Shown one piece after another: positions 48,541 through 56,684 of a stretch of 64,000 bases of DNA. Where the stretch lies: contig NZ_CP104203.1 of NCBI RefSeq assembly GCF_025244725.1, positions 3,472,001 to 3,536,000 of the forward strand, written 5' to 3'. A program made the position numbers and the translations under genes. This stretch comes from Chryseobacterium oranimense. Lineage in GTDB: Bacteria; Bacteroidota; Bacteroidia; Flavobacteriales; Weeksellaceae. Each line of letters opens with the position of its first letter. Positions within the stretch are counted from its first letter, which is position 1. Under the pieces are notes generated by a model, which saw nothing but the letters and a program-made list of their open reading frames with translations, searched no databases and had not been told where the DNA came from.

Positions 48541-48954
48541 ATGAAAAAACAAATTTTCGCAGCTGCTGCCATAGCACTATTTGCTGTATCGTGTACAAAA
48601 TCAACTACTAAAACGGAGCAGGTTGAAAATGCTGACGGATCATTAACAACTACTACCACTACAGTTTCGGAATCTCCGGCTGTATCTGTAGATACCGCTA
48701 AGATAGATAAAGCAAAAGAAGATGTAAAAGCCAAAGTGGACGCTGCAGGGAACAAAATAGATGATGCTGCACAGAAAACGAAAGAAGGCATTAATAAAGC
48801 AGGAAGCGATATTAAAGAAGGTGCCAATAAAGTAGGCAGCGACATTAAAAAAGGAGCTCAGGATGTGAGCAAAGATGTTAAAGATGCTGCGGCAAAAGGG
48901 GCTTCAAAAGTAGAAGAAGGAGCCAAAAAACTGAAAGAGGATTTAAGGAAGTAG
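48541..48954 (+). CDS. LEA-like amphipathic-repeat lipoprotein
   Basis: A 137-residue lipoprotein: signal MKKQIFAAAAIALFAVSC with Cys18, a Thr/Ser-rich linker (SLTTTTTTVSES), then an Ala/Lys/Asp/Gly-rich region from about residue 58. The region repeats units such as AGSDIKEGANKVGSDIKKGA with 11-residue periodicity. Such repeats recall LEA/YtxH-like proteins that fold into amphipathic helices on membranes or under dehydration. Intrinsic disorder in solution is likely. It ends with a strong terminator 24 nt after the stop. Confidence 0.75.
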   Translation: MKKQIFAAAAIALFAVSCTKSTTKTEQVENADGSLTTTTTTVSESPAVSVDTAKIDKAKEDVKAKVDAAGNKIDDAAQKTKEGINKAGSDIKEGANKVGSDIKKGAQDVSKDVKDAAAKGASKVEEGAKKLKEDLRK

Positions 48955-48977
48955 TGAAATATTAAAAAATATAAGAG

Positions 48978-49007
48978 AACGCAGCCGGAATTCCGACTGC
49001 GTTTTTT
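48978..49007. terminator. Terminator after the LEA-like gene
   Basis: AACGCAG (48978-48984) pairs with CTGCGTT (48997-49003), with CGG/CCG pairs inside, followed by TTTTTT. Confidence 0.85.
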
Positions 49008-49065
49008 ATGTGGTTGTTTTATGAGTGTGGTTGATGGAAATATGGGCTTTAGAGTCAAATATATT

Positions 49066-50613
49066 CTATGTTCCAGCTTCTGACTTTCTTTCTGAGTCTA
49101 CCTTGTTAAGTTCCAGCAAAGGGTCTATATATTCCCTGTCATTGCTAAGTCTGGGAACTTTATTCTGGCCGCCGAGTTTACCTTTAGATTCCAGCCATCG
49201 ATAGAACAGGCATGGTTGGGCAATATGTACAATGGGTCTTTTAAGAGTCAGATTATTGTATCTCTTAGCTTCATAATCAGAATTAATTGTTTTCAAATGG
49301 TGGTCAAAGGCGTCGGTAAAACGTTCAAGATCATCCGGGTGTTGGCTGAATTCAAAGATCCACTCGTGGGCTCCGCTTTCATTCTCTTTCATGAAAACAG
49401 GCGCTCCGGTAAAATCGGTGATGCTTGCTCCCGTAACTTCACAGGCTTTGGAAAGAGCAGACTCTACATTGGTAATCATAAGTTCTTCGCCAAATGCATT
49501 GATGTAATGTTTGGTTCTTCCTGTAATTTTTATTCTGAAGGGATTGGTTGAGGTAAAAACAACGGTATCTCCGATAAGGTATCTCCATAAGCCTCCGTTA
49601 GTAGTGATCACCATTGCATAATTTTTTCCGACTTCAACATCTTCCAGGCTGACTACCTTCGGATTGGAAAAATGGAACTGATCCATCGGAATGAATTCAT
49701 AAAAAATACCGTAATCAAGCATCAGAAGCATTTCGTCACTGTCCGAGCGGTCCTGTATCCCGAAGAAGCCTTCGGAGGCATTGTAAATTTCGTAGTAATT
49801 GATCTTTTTTCCGATGATCTGCCTGTATTGGTCCCTATAGGGCTTAAAACTGATTCCTCCGTGAAAAAAGACCTCTAAATTGGGCCAGAGCTCAGAAATA
49901 CTTCCGCTTCCGGTTTCCTTTAGAACCCTCTGAAGAAGAACCATCATCCAGCTCGGTACCCCAAGGATGCTTCCTACATCTTCATTCTTTACTTCTGAAG
50001 TGATAGCTTTAAGCTTGCTTTCCCATTCAGACATCAGGGAGACTTTTTTACTGGGTGTTGTGGTGATTTCTACCCAGAACGGAAGATTGTCTATTAAAAT
50101 AGCCGAAAGATCCCCAAATTTGGTATTGAAATCCGCATGAAGCTCAGAGCTTCCCCCCAGGCGCAGGTTTTTATTCGTGAACAGCTGATTTTCCGGATGA
50201 TTGTTGGCGTAGATGGAAACCATGTCCTTTCCTGCCTTCATGTGGCAGTATTCAAGGCTTTCTGTAGATATCGGGATGAATTTGCTTTTCGCATTCGTGG
50301 TTCCCGATGATTTTGCAAAATGTTTGATATAGCCGGGCCAGCTTACATCCTTGTGCCCTTGTCTGGCTTTTTCAATAAAAGGTTCAAAATCTTCATAAGT
50401 AACGATCGGAACCTTGTTTTTAAAGTCCTGATAGCTGGAAATGGAATTAAAACCGTATGCCTTGCCGTATTCAGTATCTTCAGCATGAAAAAGCTGCGAA
50501 AAGAGTATACCTTTCTGGGTTTCAATGGGATGATCCATGAAATTCTGAATCTGATCTATCCTTTGACGGATAAACCAGTTGACGACAGTATTGAAAAGTG
50601 CCTTTGTTGCCAT
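49066..50613 (-). CDS. GH3-family acyl-amidating enzyme
   Basis: A 515-residue protein of the GH3 family, ATP-dependent adenylate-forming enzymes that link carboxylic acids to amino acids in plants and occur widely in Bacteroidota. The P-loop-like SSGTTNAKSKFIPIS lies at about residues 92-106, YNASEGFFGIQ at about 283-293, and TTNGGLWRYLIGDTVVFTS at about 338-356. GRTKHYINAFGEELMI near 371-386 is another core motif. The substrate is unknown. The start sits 5 nt after a minus-strand -7 box. Confidence 0.92.
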   Translation of the reverse strand: MATKALFNTVVNWFIRQRIDQIQNFMDHPIETQKGILFSQLFHAEDTEYGKAYGFNSISSYQDFKNKVPIVTYEDFEPFIEKARQGHKDVSWPGYIKHFAKSSGTTNAKSKFIPISTESLEYCHMKAGKDMVSIYANNHPENQLFTNKNLRLGGSSELHADFNTKFGDLSAILIDNLPFWVEITTTPSKKVSLMSEWESKLKAITSEVKNEDVGSILGVPSWMMVLLQRVLKETGSGSISELWPNLEVFFHGGISFKPYRDQYRQIIGKKINYYEIYNASEGFFGIQDRSDSDEMLLMLDYGIFYEFIPMDQFHFSNPKVVSLEDVEVGKNYAMVITTNGGLWRYLIGDTVVFTSTNPFRIKITGRTKHYINAFGEELMITNVESALSKACEVTGASITDFTGAPVFMKENESGAHEWIFEFSQHPDDLERFTDAFDHHLKTINSDYEAKRYNNLTLKRPIVHIAQPCLFYRWLESKGKLGGQNKVPRLSNDREYIDPLLELNKVDSERKSEAGT

Positions 50614-50618
50614 TCCAA

Positions 50619-50626
50619 CAAATATA
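50619..50626 (-). promoter_or_regulatory. -7 promoter box for the GH3 gene
   Basis: Reads TATATTTG on the minus strand, 5 nt before the ATG at 50613; the mRNA would be nearly leaderless. Confidence 0.55.
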
Positions 50627-50667
50627 ATAATATTTGGATTTTCAGAGAATTTTTATCGTGTTAAATA

Positions 50668-50699
50668 AAAAAACCGCTACAAATTATGTAACGGTTTTA
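50668..50699 (-). terminator. Terminator of the bacilliredoxin gene
   Basis: On the minus strand AAAACCG/CGGTTTT with a TAC/GTA inner stem is followed by a T-run, between the bacilliredoxin and GH3 genes. Confidence 0.7.
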
Positions 50700-50718
50700 T
50701 ATTTAGACTTATTGTTTC

Positions 50719-51129
50719 TTAACAATACTCATCAAAGGCAGCCTGAAGATTGGCTGCAATAGCACCTGCAGGGTTTCCTTCAATATGGTGTCTTTCAAGC
50801 ATGTGAACCAGCTCTCCGTCCTTGAAAAGAGCTACACAAGGTGAGCTTGGAGGAAATGGAGCCAGGTGTTTTCTTGCTTCTGCTACGGCTTCTGTATCGA
50901 ATCCTGCAAAAACAGTTGTTAAATGATCAGGTTTCTTGTCTCCCGTAAGAGAATATACAACTCCGGGTCTTGCAGCTCCGGCTGCACATCCGCATACTGA
51001 ATTAATAACCAGAAGGGTAGTCCCGGACTGTTTTAAAGCCTCTTCTACCTGTGCAGGAGTTGTTAAATCTTCAAAACCTTTATCTGTAAGTTCTGCCTTC
51101 ATAGGCATTACCAAATCTGTTGGATACAT
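50719..51129 (-). CDS. BrxA/BrxB-family bacilliredoxin
   Basis: The ATG at 51129 gives 136 residues (MYPTDLVMPMKAEL), the usual family length; an ATG at 51180 lies upstream of the -7 box and is rejected. The active site is Cys-Gly-Cys in VCGCAAGAARPG (about residues 49-60), with a Phe-Pro-Pro-Ser-Ser-Pro-Cys stretch near 96. Bacilliredoxins remove low-molecular-weight thiols such as bacillithiol from cysteines. Some Bacteroidota make bacillithiol, so the role fits. Monocistronic. Confidence 0.93.
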   Translation of the reverse strand: MYPTDLVMPMKAELTDKGFEDLTTPAQVEEALKQSGTTLLVINSVCGCAAGAARPGVVYSLTGDKKPDHLTTVFAGFDTEAVAEARKHLAPFPPSSPCVALFKDGELVHMLERHHIEGNPAGAIAANLQAAFDEYC

Positions 51130-51149
51130 ATTTTTTGTTTTTATCAGTA

Positions 51150-51157
51150 CAAAGTTA
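51150..51157 (-). promoter_or_regulatory. -7 promoter box for the bacilliredoxin gene
   Basis: Reads TAACTTTG on the minus strand, with TTG (51178-51180) 20 nt upstream; 20 nt before the start codon at 51129. Confidence 0.65.
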
Positions 51158-51289
51158 AACAATTCTTTGCGTTTCGTCAATATATAAAAACTATCAACGC
51201 TTTAGTCATAAAAAATTAATGCAATATTAATATTTCAACAATATTCTAAAAAACATGAAATAAAACTATGAATAATGGTAAATATTTAT

Positions 51290-51297
51290 TAAATTTG
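51290..51297 (+). promoter_or_regulatory. -7 box of the putative small transcript
   Basis: TAAATTTG, a perfect TAnnTTTG; no clear -33 element. Confidence 0.4.
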
Positions 51298-51320
51298 AAA
51301 TGATTCTAAAACAACTGACC

Positions 51321-51377
51321 ATGAAAAAAACATTTACCGCTTTCCCTCGAGCAGTCAAATTATTTAACACAACCTGA
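51321..51377 (+). CDS. Putative 18-residue peptide
   Basis: ATG to TGA encodes MKKTFTAFPRAVKLFNTT, a short basic peptide with an N-terminal MKK and amphipathic character. It sits between a -7 box 23 nt upstream and a strong terminator 80 nt downstream. Too short for confidence; the transcript could instead be a non-coding RNA. Confidence 0.3.
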   Translation: MKKTFTAFPRAVKLFNTT

Positions 51378-51457
51378 TTTTTCAGCAAGTTAAAGCAGAT
51401 GCTCTCATTCAGTTTTAAATAATGATAACTGAATTAATAATTATGAATATCCAAAAT

Positions 51458-51487
51458 GAATCCGGGAACGCCAGCGTTCCCGGATTC
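51458..51487 (+). terminator. Strong terminator of the putative small transcript
   Basis: GAATCCGGGAACGC (51458-51471) and GCGTTCCCGGATTC (51474-51487) are perfect 14-nt inverted copies with a minimal loop, then TTTAAT. Confidence 0.75.
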
Positions 51488-51592
51488 TTTAATCAAATCG
51501 ATATGCAAAGGTTGGATATCCTGTTTTTTTGGATCCGTGTTTTTTGTTCCGAGATTAAAATGATCCCGGATCCTGAACTACGTTTCCTGTAT

Positions 51593-52039
51593 TTATGAAA
51601 GAAGCTTTTTAGCCATTTCGGAAATACTTTTCCCGTCTGACTTTCCTGCTAAAGCTTTTGAAGCAGCTCCCATCACCTTTCCTAAGTCTTTGGCAGACTC
51701 GGCTCCGGTCTGAGAAATAATATTCTTGATTTCCGCTTCCAATTCTTCCGGACTGAGTTGTTTAGGTAAGAATTTCTCAATTATTTTCATTTGAGCTTCC
51801 TCCACTTCTGCAAGGTCATTTCTTCCCTGTGCTGAAAACTGCTCGAAAGAATCTTTACGTTGCTTGATCATTCTCTGCAGAATGGCAATTTCCTGCTCGG
51901 GAGAAACTTCAGCACCTCTTGCTTCAGTCTGTAGAAGTAAAATTTGTGCTTTTACAGCTCTCAAGGAGTCCAGAGCAACTCTGTCCTTCTCTCTCATCGC
52001 TGTTTTAATAGCTTCACTTATAGTATTTTCTAAACTCAT
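51593..52039 (-). CDS. GatB/YqeY-domain protein
   Basis: A 148-residue YqeY-like protein: an all-helical domain related to the tRNA-binding tail of the amidotransferase GatB. It starts MSLENTISEAIKTAMREKD, with the family pattern RDRV(A)LDSLRAVKAQI, then EQEIAILQRMIKQRKDS and AEVEEAQMKIIEKFLPKQLS. A C-terminal AKDLGKVMGAASKALAGKSDGK region follows. Function is not established; tRNA-related binding is presumed. It follows ftsZ in the same direction and may be at the end of the division cluster transcript. Confidence 0.94.
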   Translation of the reverse strand: MSLENTISEAIKTAMREKDRVALDSLRAVKAQILLLQTEARGAEVSPEQEIAILQRMIKQRKDSFEQFSAQGRNDLAEVEEAQMKIIEKFLPKQLSPEELEAEIKNIISQTGAESAKDLGKVMGAASKALAGKSDGKSISEMAKKLLS

Positions 52040-52122
52040 GGTCTTGGTAATTTGATGATATGCTGATGGGCTGATCTGATGATTAACTATCGCATCATCA
52101 AATCAACTCATCATCGCATTAT

Positions 52123-54042
52123 TTAGTCAACGTCTTTATTTAAAAATCTGTTTTCTCTCACCTGCATGGATCCGTTGTTGTCAGACAGATAAGTGTTGAT
52201 ATTCTGATCTGATGCATTGGTTCCGTCAATAGAGATATTCTTTCTTTTGAAAGCCGGTACAGACTCGAATTCACTTGTGCTGTCAAAGCTTTGATAGCGT
52301 GAGTTGAACTCTTTCAGTTTATTTCTTCTCTCCAGAATTCTTTCCTGATCCACTGCTTTGTTCACAAACGTGAATTCAGATTCTGCAGGTTTTGGAGCTT
52401 GAGTTTCTGTTTTTTCTTCAACAGCCGGTTTTGTTTCAGCTTTTGGCTCTTCCTGTCTTGTCTGGAAGATAGCTTCAACTGCCTGAACCGGAATTTCAGT
52501 TACTGCAGAAGATGCTGTAAACTCTGCCTTTGGCTGTCCGTAATCTGTTTTAGGCTCATTGGATGATGGCTGATTATTGACAAAGAAACTGAATTCAACT
52601 GGCTTTTCATCTGAAAAAGCACGGGTTGCAGGTGTAGATGGAGTTTCATCTTTTTTGGCGTCAAAATCAAATTTAAAAGATTCGATTTCCAGATCATTAG
52701 GGTCTTCTCCTTCTTCATCGTAAGAGAAAAGGCTGTAAGATTCTTCCTGCTGCTCCTCTTCATTTCTCCAGCTGTTAGCAGGATTGCTCTGTGCATCTTC
52801 CTCTTTATCAAAGAATTTTATTTCTGTTTTGATTTCTTCTTCCTCAATAATCATTTTTTTTTCAGAAGACTTCAGTCCGAACTGGGGGATATCACTGTCT
52901 TCATCATCCAGTCTGAAGGTGTGTTTTCCTCCGAAATCACGTGTTGTTTCAGAAGTAGCATCTCTTTCTTCCCTTGTCTTAAAAGGTGATGTTTTTGGAG
53001 CTTCAAGGCTGTCGTTAAGACTGATTCTGATTTTTTCAGTAGGACCTGCAAATTTTTTGCTGTCATTTGAAAAACCGGTAGCGATTACAAGAACGCTTAC
53101 AGAGTCTCCCAGTTCCTCATCAGCACCTACCCCGAAGATAATATCGGCCGTATTTCCCGCTTCTTTCTGGATATGGTCCATAATTACCCCGATCTCATCC
53201 ATGGTTACTTCTTCAGCACCACTTCTGATCAATAGAAGAACGTTTTTAGCTCCTGTGATTTTATTGTCATTCAACAACGGAGAGTCAAGGGCTTTTTTAA
53301 CGGCTTCTTCTGCTTTATTTTCTCCTGATGCAATTCCGGTAGACATCAATGCAGTCCCGGAGTTTTGAAGTACAGATTTGGCATCTCTAAAGTCAATGTT
53401 TACATCAAAGTAACCGGTAATAACCTCTGCCATTCCTTTTGCGGCATTGGTTAAAACTTCATCGGCTTTCGAGAATCCCTGCTTGAATCCAAGGTTTCCG
53501 AACTGCTGTCTTAATTTATCATTATTGATCACAATAAGTGAGTCAACGTTATTTCTTAGCTTTTCAAGGCCTATTTCAGCCTGCTCAAGTCTTCTTTTAC
53601 CTTCAAAGCTGAAAGGAACGGTAACGATACCTACCGTTAGAATTCCCATATCTTTAGCTACTTTGGCAATAACGGGAGCTGCTCCGGTACCGGTACCACC
53701 ACCCATTCCGGCAGTGATGAACACCATCTTGGTATTCTGGCCCATGGAAGCCTTGATCTCTTCGATACTTTCAATAGCCGATTTTTCGCCAACTTCAGGA
53801 TCTGCACCGGCACCAAGACCTTCAGTGATGGTAGTACCAAGCTGTACTTTATTGGCAACAGGGTTATTATCTAAAGTCTGGGCATCTGTATTACAGACTA
53901 CGAAATCCACTCCGTAGATTCCTTTCTCGTACATGTGTTTCAGGGCATTGTTTCCGCCGCCGCCTACACCGATTACTTTTATGATGGATGAATTTCCTTT
54001 TGGCAAATCAAATGAAAATCCTTGTGTATCTATGTTTTCCAT
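52123..54042 (-). CDS. ftsZ: Cell division protein FtsZ with long C-terminal linker
   Basis: The ATG at 54042 gives 639 residues beginning MENIDTQGFSFDLPKG; an ATG at 54108 lies in the spacer and is rejected. The tubulin-like GTPase is complete: GVGGGGNNAL (about 25-34), the signature GGGTGTGAAP (about 115-124) and NIDFRDAKSVL. After about residue 330 comes a roughly 260-residue acidic, Pro/Glu/Thr-rich linker. The conserved C-terminal peptide appears as VPAFKRKN near 595 (compare IPAFLRR), but about 40 more residues follow. FtsZ forms the division ring and binds FtsA through that peptide. Confidence 0.97.
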   Translation of the reverse strand: MENIDTQGFSFDLPKGNSSIIKVIGVGGGGNNALKHMYEKGIYGVDFVVCNTDAQTLDNNPVANKVQLGTTITEGLGAGADPEVGEKSAIESIEEIKASMGQNTKMVFITAGMGGGTGTGAAPVIAKVAKDMGILTVGIVTVPFSFEGKRRLEQAEIGLEKLRNNVDSLIVINNDKLRQQFGNLGFKQGFSKADEVLTNAAKGMAEVITGYFDVNIDFRDAKSVLQNSGTALMSTGIASGENKAEEAVKKALDSPLLNDNKITGAKNVLLLIRSGAEEVTMDEIGVIMDHIQKEAGNTADIIFGVGADEELGDSVSVLVIATGFSNDSKKFAGPTEKIRISLNDSLEAPKTSPFKTREERDATSETTRDFGGKHTFRLDDEDSDIPQFGLKSSEKKMIIEEEEIKTEIKFFDKEEDAQSNPANSWRNEEEQQEESYSLFSYDEEGEDPNDLEIESFKFDFDAKKDETPSTPATRAFSDEKPVEFSFFVNNQPSSNEPKTDYGQPKAEFTASSAVTEIPVQAVEAIFQTRQEEPKAETKPAVEEKTETQAPKPAESEFTFVNKAVDQERILERRNKLKEFNSRYQSFDSTSEFESVPAFKRKNISIDGTNASDQNINTYLSDNNGSMQVRENRFLNKDVD

Positions 54043-54074
54043 AACTATGCTTTTTATAATTGATGACTGACGAA

Positions 54075-54143
54075 TGATAATTGATGAGTGATAAATGGCG
54101 ATGAGCAATAATACGCTGTTTGCTTTTTATTTATCAATTATCA
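54075..54143. repeat. Inverted repeat in the ftsA-ftsZ spacer
   Basis: TGATAATTGAT (54075-54085) and ATCAATTATCA (54133-54143) are perfect inverted copies; further GATGA/TCATC-type symmetry fills the spacer. Confidence 0.55.
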
Positions 54144-54166
54144 ATAATCTTCTATCATTTATATTT

Positions 54167-55549
54167 TTACTCTACTTCTTCAAAGAATTTTTTAACTTTT
54201 TCCATAAGCGACTGCCCGAAAGTCAGTTTCGCTCTTCTGTTTTCCTGTTGCTCATTAACAATGGTTTGCTCCTGAACTACGGCTGCCGGCTGAACGGACT
54301 GAGCTGTTTCTGTCTGTGTTACAGCTGCTTCTGCTTTGGTTGGTTGCTCTTCAACAATCTCTTCTGCTTCGGCTCCCTGCTTTTTGTCACGGATCTTTAA
54401 ACTTTCCATCAGTAAGCCGATTGATGTAGCAAATTCCGGGCCTTTCAGGTACTGGTTTTTATCGTTGGCAATATATTCGTTGGCAAAACCAATTCTGCTG
54501 TCAAAACCTGTAGTATAATTGGCCAGCTGACGAAGATGTTTCAGGTTGGATCCACCTCCTGTAAGGACAATCCCTGCGATCAGCTTTTTCTTTTGTTCGA
54601 ATGCTCCGTAAGCTTTTAATTCTGTATTCACCATTTCAAGGATTTCTTCTACTCTGGCGTTGATAATCTGTGCCAGGGTTTTAAGGGAAATTTCCTTGTC
54701 CGGTCTTCCGTGAAGCCCGGGAATGGTAACAAATGTACTGTCTTTTTCCAGTTCCGGAACTGCAGAACCGAATTTTACTTTCAGCTGTTCTGCATGTTTT
54801 TCAATAATTGAGCAGCCTTCTTTGATATCTTCCGTAATGATACCGCCTCCGTAAGGAATTACGCAGGTATGACGGATGATATTGTCTTTGAAGATAGCAA
54901 TATCTGTAGTACCGCCGCCTATGTCTACAATAGCAACGCCGGCTTCTTTTTCTTCTTTGGTTAAAACAGCTTCTGAAGATGCCAAAGGCTCCAGGGTAAG
55001 GGCTTCCATTTCAAGGCCGGCTTCTCTTACACATCTTGCGATGTTCCGGATGCTGCCCATTTGTCCTACCACCACATGGAAATTGGCCTCCAGACGTTTA
55101 CCGTGCATCCCTACAGGCTCCTGAATTTCACCTTCGGAATCTACTTTATATTCCTGGGGAAGAACATGGATAATTTCTTCTCCCGGAAGCATGACCAGTT
55201 TTTTTACCTGATCTTTTAGTGCCTCGATGTCGTCGTCTGTAATAAATTTGTCCGGATGCTCACGCATGATATAGTCGGAATGCTGAAGGGAACGGATATG
55301 TTTTCCTGCAATACCTACCGTAACTTTACGGATGGGAACTCCTGCGCTGGATTGTGCTTCAGAAACGGCCGCCTTGATGGAGTTGATGGTTTGTGAGATA
55401 TTATTCACAATCCCTTTATGAACTCCAAGACTTTTGGCCTTTCCAACGCCGAGAACTTCTATCTTCCCGTGTGCATTCCTCCTTCCGACAATCGCAACAA
55501 TCTTTGTTGTTCCGATGTCCAGACCTACTGAATACTCTTGATTTTCCAT
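54167..55549 (-). CDS. ftsA: Cell division protein FtsA
   Basis: A 460-residue actin-like protein. Phosphate 1 motif VGLDIGTTKIVAIVG is at residues 8-22, the SHS2-type domain has KVTVGIAGKHIRSL (about 75-88), phosphate 2 is VDIGGGTTDIAIF (about 208-220), and the adenosine motif is GIVLTGGGSNLKHL near 321-334. The C-terminal 60 residues are Gln/Glu/Ala-rich and end in an amphipathic MEKVKKFFEEVE helix for membrane tethering. FtsA anchors FtsZ at the inner membrane. Directly upstream of ftsZ as usual. Confidence 0.97.
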   Translation of the reverse strand: MENQEYSVGLDIGTTKIVAIVGRRNAHGKIEVLGVGKAKSLGVHKGIVNNISQTINSIKAAVSEAQSSAGVPIRKVTVGIAGKHIRSLQHSDYIMREHPDKFITDDDIEALKDQVKKLVMLPGEEIIHVLPQEYKVDSEGEIQEPVGMHGKRLEANFHVVVGQMGSIRNIARCVREAGLEMEALTLEPLASSEAVLTKEEKEAGVAIVDIGGGTTDIAIFKDNIIRHTCVIPYGGGIITEDIKEGCSIIEKHAEQLKVKFGSAVPELEKDSTFVTIPGLHGRPDKEISLKTLAQIINARVEEILEMVNTELKAYGAFEQKKKLIAGIVLTGGGSNLKHLRQLANYTTGFDSRIGFANEYIANDKNQYLKGPEFATSIGLLMESLKIRDKKQGAEAEEIVEEQPTKAEAAVTQTETAQSVQPAAVVQEQTIVNEQQENRRAKLTFGQSLMEKVKKFFEEVE

Positions 55550-55632
55550 TTTATGTCGATTTGATTTTTTTCTACTTTTTCTTACAATTGGATTTATCCA
55601 ATTTTATGTTTATTGGTCCATCCGGACTTTTT

Positions 55633-56598
55633 CTATTCTATTTTTACTTTTGCTTTCGGCTTTGTTCCGGCCGGCTTTTTCTCTGTCTTTTTGGTTTCCT
55701 TTGGTTTGGTTGTCGCTTTTGGTTTTATTTTTTCCTTTGGCTTTGCTGAAATTGTTTTTGTTTTTTTAGCTTCGGCTGTTTTGGGCAGTATTTCCGGTTT
55801 TTTTACGGCTGCAAGAACCGGAGCTTTAGCCAGTTCTTTGTTTCCTGCTTTCAGAATACTGTCGTTTTCTTTGAAATACGGATTTAAAGTGGTTACGATC
55901 TGGTTCTGATATTTTACAGACACCATACTGTATTTTTGCGGATCCTGAAATACAAGGTATTTTTCCACAAAGGTTTTCAGGCCTTTCACTTTAAATTCAA
56001 TATTGTCCAGATCTCCTATTTCCACTTTATAATTTCCGTCACTGGTCAGAAGATTATAATCGTCTTTGCTTTTTGAGATTCCGATAAAGAATTTTTTGCT
56101 GAAATCATCTTTATCAATTTTTTCAACCAACTCAGCTAGCTTTTTGTACTCATCCGGCATCACATTTCCTGTTACCAGCATGCAGGGATGGGAATAGGTT
56201 TTTGAAATAGGAAACTCGGTTCCTTTTTCATCTACATAAAAATCTCTTCCTTCTTTATTTAACCTGAAAACAGGAACTCTCTGCCTGATATCCAAATACA
56301 GTTTCCCGTTCAGATTTAAGTAGACATTGGCACTGTCTACAGCTGGAAGAGCATTGATCTTCTTTTCAAGTACGGGAATATTCAGGTCTCCTACTTTTCC
56401 GGAAGGGTTTTCTTTTTTTACAATTTCCCGGATATCTTTTTCATCAATAAAGTATACGGGTGTTTTTTCATTCATTTTTACAGAAATCTTATTGTCCGTG
56501 ATCTTCTGACCGCTGAATCTCTTTAATGAGAAACTCAGCAGTAATCCAAGGATGATCACTGTGACAGCAATTTTTAATATTCTGTATTTATTTTTCAT
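55633..56598 (-). CDS. ftsQ: Cell division protein FtsQ with basic C-terminal extension
   Basis: A 321-residue single-pass protein: transmembrane helix at residues 9-25 (IAVTVIILGLLLSFSLK), POTRA-like region (FIDEKDIREIVKKENPSGKVGDLN..., about 50-100), and beta-domain (DIRQRVPVFRLN, FYVDEKGTEFPIS). The position between murC and ftsA is the usual place of ftsQ. From about residue 255 it carries a Lys/Pro/Thr-rich tail (KPKEKIKPKATTKPKETKK-type) of about 65 residues absent from the E. coli protein. The tail lies in the periplasm and might bind peptidoglycan or partners. Confidence 0.85.
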   Translation of the reverse strand: MKNKYRILKIAVTVIILGLLLSFSLKRFSGQKITDNKISVKMNEKTPVYFIDEKDIREIVKKENPSGKVGDLNIPVLEKKINALPAVDSANVYLNLNGKLYLDIRQRVPVFRLNKEGRDFYVDEKGTEFPISKTYSHPCMLVTGNVMPDEYKKLAELVEKIDKDDFSKKFFIGISKSKDDYNLLTSDGNYKVEIGDLDNIEFKVKGLKTFVEKYLVFQDPQKYSMVSVKYQNQIVTTLNPYFKENDSILKAGNKELAKAPVLAAVKKPEILPKTAEAKKTKTISAKPKEKIKPKATTKPKETKKTEKKPAGTKPKAKVKIE

Positions 56599-56622
56599 AC
56601 TTTAATTGTATTCATGTATTGT

Positions 56623-56665
56623 GTAAAATGTATTCATGATTTTATGTTTGTAGAGCCATGAATAC
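56623..56665. repeat. GTAAAATGTATTCATG hairpin spacer, copy 1 (murC-ftsQ)
   Basis: GTAAAATGTATTCATG (56623-56638) faces CATGAATAC (56657-56665), giving a GTATTCATG/CATGAATAC stem. The same 16-mer recurs in the murG-murC and murD-ftsW spacers. Confidence 0.6.
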
Positions 56666-56684
56666 TTAAATACATTACTACTTT

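Larger units (their letters stand above)
51158..51592. other. 435-bp intergenic region with a possible small transcript
   Basis: No ordinary gene. A -7 box, an 18-codon reading frame and a strong 14-bp stem terminator on the plus strand are listed separately; the rest is AT-rich and featureless. Confidence 0.55.

Noticed and set aside
52784..53368. 194-codon plus-strand open frame
   Set aside because: It lies entirely antisense to ftsZ and its sequence (Ser/Ile-rich) is the shadow of codon bias in that gene.
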